Assembly: GCA_003561595.1 (NCBI GenBank)
Contig: PWWF01000339.1
Location: 1-8,339, forward strand
Direction: 5' to 3'
Length of the DNA stretch: 8,339 bases
Source: Paracoccaceae bacterium
GTDB lineage: Bacteria > Pseudomonadota > Alphaproteobacteria > Rhodobacterales > Rhodobacteraceae
Part shown: positions 5,927-8,339 of the stretch, piece by piece
How the letters are laid out: every line of letters begins with the position of its first letter
Position numbering within the stretch: position 1 is the first letter of the stretch
The notes under the pieces: generated by a model
What the model saw: only the letters and a program-made list of their open reading frames with translations
What the model was told of the DNA's origin: nothing
Databases searched by the model: none
Made by a program: the position numbers and the translations under genes

Positions 5927-6325
5927 TTACGACAACGTGACAAACCGGGTCAGGACCCATCCGCTCAGACCGATATGCAGCAGCGTGATCAGGACGGACG
6001 CGCCGTGCAGCCATTTGAACCGGGTCTTCGCGCCGGTATCTGTTGCGGTGTTGATGGCAGGCATAAGCAGTTGGCGCGTCGGGATCGTGGAGACCGCGAT
6101 GAACGCCAGCAGCGCCGCACTGAACGGGTCGGCTTGCCAGACCAGCCCCGCAGCGATAATCGCGGTGACGATCACGAACAGATAGAAATGCGGGAACGCG
6201 CGACGAATGGTCGGCCCCGCCACATCCGCAGGCAAGGCCGCGAACAGGAATGCAGCGAAGCCGAAAGAATACAGAACCATGCCGCCGAACAGAAGTGCCG
6301 TCGCCAGAAGGGCAAGTATGGTCAT
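5927..6325 (-). CDS. DUF4149 family membrane protein
   Basis: A 132-residue membrane protein resembling the DUF4149 (TMEM205-like) family. Four hydrophobic segments lie at about 3-29, 46-63, 69-87 and 108-128. Family-type features are the GG near the N-terminus (14-15), RRAFPHFYLF (41-50), PAINTATD (89-96) and RFKWLHGASVLITLLHI (102-118). No molecular function is established for the bacterial family. The start ATGA overlaps the stop of the UbiG-like methyltransferase by 4 bp, so it is the last gene of the overlapping four-gene operon. It may supply membrane context for the methyltransferases, but this is inference. Confidence 0.82.
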   Translation of the reverse strand: MTILALLATALLFGGMVLYSFGFAAFLFAALPADVAGPTIRRAFPHFYLFVIVTAIIAAGLVWQADPFSAALLAFIAVSTIPTRQLLMPAINTATDTGAKTRFKWLHGASVLITLLHIGLSGWVLTRFVTLS

Positions 6326-7029
6326 GGGGATACCTTCGGTTTGCGGGCCGTGCCCATATACAGGATCGCAGTAAGCGGGAGCGGCCCGAATGTCAGGTCC
6401 AGCCGACGGTTCACGCCGCGCGGGCCCAGCCCGGTAAAACGACCCGGCTCCAGCCCGGCCTTGTCCATCGCGGCGCGTAATTCGGCCGGTTTTATGAACA
6501 TGGACGGGTCATGCGTGCCTTTGGGCAGCAGCCGCAGGATGTCCTCTGCCACCGTGATGGTGGCAAGGCGCGCCAGCATGTTGCGGTTGATCGTATCGAA
6601 CAGGAACACCCCATCAGGACGCAGGCAGCGCGTCACTTCCGCCAGCACCTGCGCCAGGTCCTGGACATGTTCCAGCACGTCAACACAGACAACCGCATCG
6701 AAGCGCGCATCCTCATACGGCAAGTCCTCACCGACGCCGACATCGTAGCGGATGCTGCGCCCCGCCTGTTCCGCATGGCTGCGCGCCGCAGCAATCGCAT
6801 TCGCCGCGGGATCAATGCCCGTCACGGCTGCACCGCGATCATCGAGCGCTTCGGCCATGAACCCCCCGGCACAGCCCAGATCGAGAACGTCACGCCCGGT
6901 CCAGTCGATCTGCCGATCCATCCATGCCAGCCGACCCGGCACAAGGTTCTTAAGCGTCCGCACCCAGCGGATTTCATCCGACCACCAGTCATCGGCCACC
7001 TTGTCATAGATCGTCAGATCGTTGCGCAT
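6322..7029 (-). CDS. UbiG-like class I SAM-dependent methyltransferase
   Basis: A 235-residue class I methyltransferase. SAM-binding motif I is VLDLGCAGGF (48-57), with GIDPAANAI (71-79) after the second strand and FDAVVCVDVLEHV (110-122) as motif II. FDTINRN (144-150) and GTHDPSMFIKPAEL (171-184) are typical of UbiG, the ubiquinone O-methyltransferase, whose version reads THD..KFI.P.EL. The N-terminus (IYDKVADDWW...VPGRLAWMD) also fits UbiG. It departs from the canonical alphaproteobacterial UbiG start, and its operon partners are not ubiquinone genes, so it is probably a paralogue acting on another polar aromatic or lipid substrate. AAGGAA (7035-7040) lies 5 nt before the ATG, fixing a start that overlaps the previous gene by 26 bp. 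It overlaps the DUF4149 start by 4 bp. Confidence 0.88.
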   Translation of the reverse strand: MRNDLTIYDKVADDWWSDEIRWVRTLKNLVPGRLAWMDRQIDWTGRDVLDLGCAGGFMAEALDDRGAAVTGIDPAANAIAAARSHAEQAGRSIRYDVGVGEDLPYEDARFDAVVCVDVLEHVQDLAQVLAEVTRCLRPDGVFLFDTINRNMLARLATITVAEDILRLLPKGTHDPSMFIKPAELRAAMDKAGLEPGRFTGLGPRGVNRRLDLTFGPLPLTAILYMGTARKPKVSP

Positions 7030-7834
7030 CTGGTTTCCTTCGGTTCAGGTTCGGGACGACATAGGGCACGGCGGCACGGTAGCGGGTGAAGCGGTCGCCA
7101 TATCGCGCGGCAAAGCGGCGTTCCTTCAGGCGCGGGGCCAGCAGGCAATAGGCCGTGTAGCTCGCGGCCAGAACCAACTGATCCGGGGTCCAGACCGGCA
7201 CTGTCCAGAGTGTCAGCGCAAAAGCCACATAGATCGGTTGCCGAATAATGCCAAACAGCCCGCGCGTCGGCATATCGGGAAAGCGGGGCCTGATGCGTGC
7301 CATCAGCGACATCCAGCCCAATGCGCCTGATTGCACCTCTGCCCCCGCGTCGAAGCTGGCTTTCAGCAGCAACAGCCATGCCGTGGCATAGGCTGTGCAG
7401 ATCACCCAGAACAGAGCGCCCTCGGCCTGCCACCAGATGATGCCGGATGGTGTCCAGAATGCGAACAGCGCCAGCAACTGGAGTGACGCAATCAGCGCAT
7501 AGGTCGTTGTGGACAATGTTGCCCCATGCGGGCCGGGGACAAGCCGGGTCAGCAGCCTCCCACCCGGTCGTGTCAGGAGGAGAGAGTGCAGCAGCGGAAA
7601 CTGCAGGATCAGCAGAGCATTGGCCAGCCACGCCCAGGGCTGCGGCACACGCCCCAGACTTTCGCTCATCCCGAAGAACATCGCGACAATCATCGCCAGA
7701 ACGCCGGCGGCGAAGGCCAGATGCGTCACGATGCCGAATGTCAGCGCCAGCGCGATGCGACCCGATCCAGGCGGCGGACGCATCGCGGCAAGCATCAGGT
7801 TCAGCAAGCCTGCAATGCGTGGGTCAGTCCACAT
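7004..7834 (-). CDS. ICMT/MddA-like membrane methyltransferase
   Basis: A 276-residue multi-pass protein of the isoprenylcysteine carboxyl methyltransferase / methanethiol S-methyltransferase (MddA) superfamily. Hydrophobic segments lie at about 30-55, 68-86, 108-127, 139-157, 196-212 and 217-234. The stretch RLVPGPHGATLSTTTYALIASLQLL is split around 97-121 as in MddA. The C-terminal SAM region is TRGLFGIIRQPIYVAF (190-205) and LKERRFAARYGDRFTRYRAAVPYVVP (236-261). The usual RHP motif reads RQP at 198-200 (His to Gln). MddA makes dimethyl sulfide from methanethiol; ICMT methylates isoprenylated thiols, and the substrate here is unknown. The frame is open much further upstream, but ATG 7834, with AGGG at 7840-7843, is preferred because the extra part is out-of-frame reading of the oxidoreductase gene. 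It overlaps that gene by 11 bp. Confidence 0.82.
   Translation of the reverse strand: MWTDPRIAGLLNLMLAAMRPPPGSGRIALALTFGIVTHLAFAAGVLAMIVAMFFGMSESLGRVPQPWAWLANALLILQFPLLHSLLLTRPGGRLLTRLVPGPHGATLSTTTYALIASLQLLALFAFWTPSGIIWWQAEGALFWVICTAYATAWLLLLKASFDAGAEVQSGALGWMSLMARIRPRFPDMPTRGLFGIIRQPIYVAFALTLWTVPVWTPDQLVLAASYTAYCLLAPRLKERRFAARYGDRFTRYRAAVPYVVPNLNRRKPDAQRSDDL
7035..7040 (-). promoter_or_regulatory. Ribosome binding site of the UbiG-like gene, inside the upstream gene
   Basis: AAGGAA on the minus strand lies 5 nt before ATG 7029, within the last codons of the membrane methyltransferase gene. It supports independent initiation despite the 26-bp overlap. Confidence 0.55.
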
Positions 7835-8339
7835 GGGCGCCCTGAAGAATGTCATCGGCCATTGCGCGGCCGCTGTGCCATGCGTCCTCGGCGCGCGACC
7901 CAAGGCACCAGTCGCCACCCGCATAAAATGTGCGGTCATCATTGTGCAGAAACGGCTGCCCCAGCGGCGCGCTGGTCTGCGCATAGCGCCAGCGATGGGC
8001 GCGGACATAGGTCGCACGCGCGGGGTCCACATCCAGCACCTCTGCCAATAATGACAGCATGCGCGCGGCGATTTCAGAAGGGCTGTCTTCAAGATATGCA
8101 TTGGAAAATGCCGGGCTTGCTTGCGCAACCCATGTGACCGCTGCTTGCGCGCGGCCCGGCTTGTCGCTGTCCTGCGCGATCCATGCCAGCGGGTGGGATG
8201 GGTCCCGCCGGGTCACGAACGGACGCGGGCTGTTGATCGGAAAGGCGGCCATCAGGGTCAGGCATGGGCCCATCACAACGCGGCCCAGGTCTGCGGCAAA
8301 GGGGTGCGCAGGACCAAGCAGGCGCGTGACCTGCGGTGC
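7824..8339 (-). CDS. Renalase-like NAD(P)/FAD-dependent oxidoreductase, C-terminal part (runs off right edge)
   Basis: The last 171 residues of a COG3380-type amine-oxidase fold protein; the reading frame is open to the window edge and the N-terminal FAD-binding GxGxxG lies outside. Visible family marks are PCLTLMAAF (25-33 of the partial), LAWIAQDSDKPGR (51-63), WVAQASPAFSNAYLE (70-84), AHRWRYA (114-120) and the FAD-binding C-terminal GGDWCLGSRAEDAWHSGRAMAD (141-162). Related proteins include renalase, which oxidises off-pathway dihydronicotinamide forms, and uncharacterised bacterial oxidoreductases; the substrate here cannot be told. Its stop lies inside the first codons of the membrane methyltransferase (11-bp overlap), making it the upstream partner of the four-gene operon. 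An internal GTG at 8276 is not the start. Confidence 0.87.
   Translation of the reverse strand, partial: APQVTRLLGPAHPFAADLGRVVMGPCLTLMAAFPINSPRPFVTRRDPSHPLAWIAQDSDKPGRAQAAVTWVAQASPAFSNAYLEDSPSEIAARMLSLLAEVLDVDPARATYVRAHRWRYAQTSAPLGQPFLHNDDRTFYAGGDWCLGSRAEDAWHSGRAMADDILQGAHVD

Noticed and set aside
5912..6748. 278-codon plus-strand reading frame
   Set aside because: It is antisense to the DUF4149 and UbiG-like genes, which have clear families; its product is Arg/Gln-rich with no fold.
7835..8128. 98-residue N-terminal extension of the membrane methyltransferase
   Set aside because: This part reads the oxidoreductase gene in the wrong frame; the oxidoreductase frame carries the family motifs, and a ribosome site precedes ATG 7834.
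1..8339. tRNA, rRNA, CRISPR, insertion sequence or prophage elements
   Set aside because: No cloverleaf, repeat-spacer array, transposase, integrase or terminal inverted repeats were found by reading either strand.

Overview
The window is high-GC, tightly packed bacterial DNA in which nearly every gene is on the minus strand and neighbours often overlap by a few bases. Gene style (a UbiG-type methyltransferase, an ExoD protein, a COG3380 renalase-like oxidoreductase, a DUF4149 membrane protein) suggests an alphaproteobacterium, most likely Rhodobacterales. That placement is inferred from family resemblance, not from a marker gene. No rRNA, tRNA, CRISPR array, transposase or phage gene was seen.

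Layout from left to right. (1) 1-2221, minus strand: a three-gene overlapping unit transcribed DUF4956 membrane protein -> VTC-type polyphosphate-polymerase-like protein -> secreted CotH-family protein. The CotH gene runs off the left edge. Its visible part has a signal peptide, a chitobiase-like beta-sandwich and the start of the CotH fold. (2) 2464-3099, minus: an ExoD-family membrane protein, separated from (1) by a 242-bp gap containing an inverted repeat. (3) 3290-3697, plus: a DoxX-family membrane protein, the only plus-strand gene. (4) 3723-4585, minus: a RES/Xre type II toxin-antitoxin pair with a recognisable promoter and an imperfect palindrome over the -10 box. (5) 4586-5126: a lower-GC stretch with only one doubtful small ORF. 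(6) 5127-5801, minus: an NmrA-like NAD(P)-binding protein. (7) 5927-8339, minus: four overlapping genes transcribed renalase-like FAD oxidoreductase (runs off the right edge) -> ICMT/MddA-like membrane methyltransferase -> UbiG-like SAM methyltransferase -> DUF4149 membrane protein.

The two most interesting assemblies are the DUF4956/VTC/CotH unit and the four-gene oxidoreductase/double-methyltransferase operon. The first combines a membrane protein, a nucleotide-handling polymerase fold and an exported kinase-like protein, and its joint function is not established as far as I know. In the second, tight overlaps imply that the two methyltransferases and the oxidoreductase are made together and may act on one small hydrophobic substrate; the substrate cannot be read from sequence. 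The toxin-antitoxin pair looks intact.
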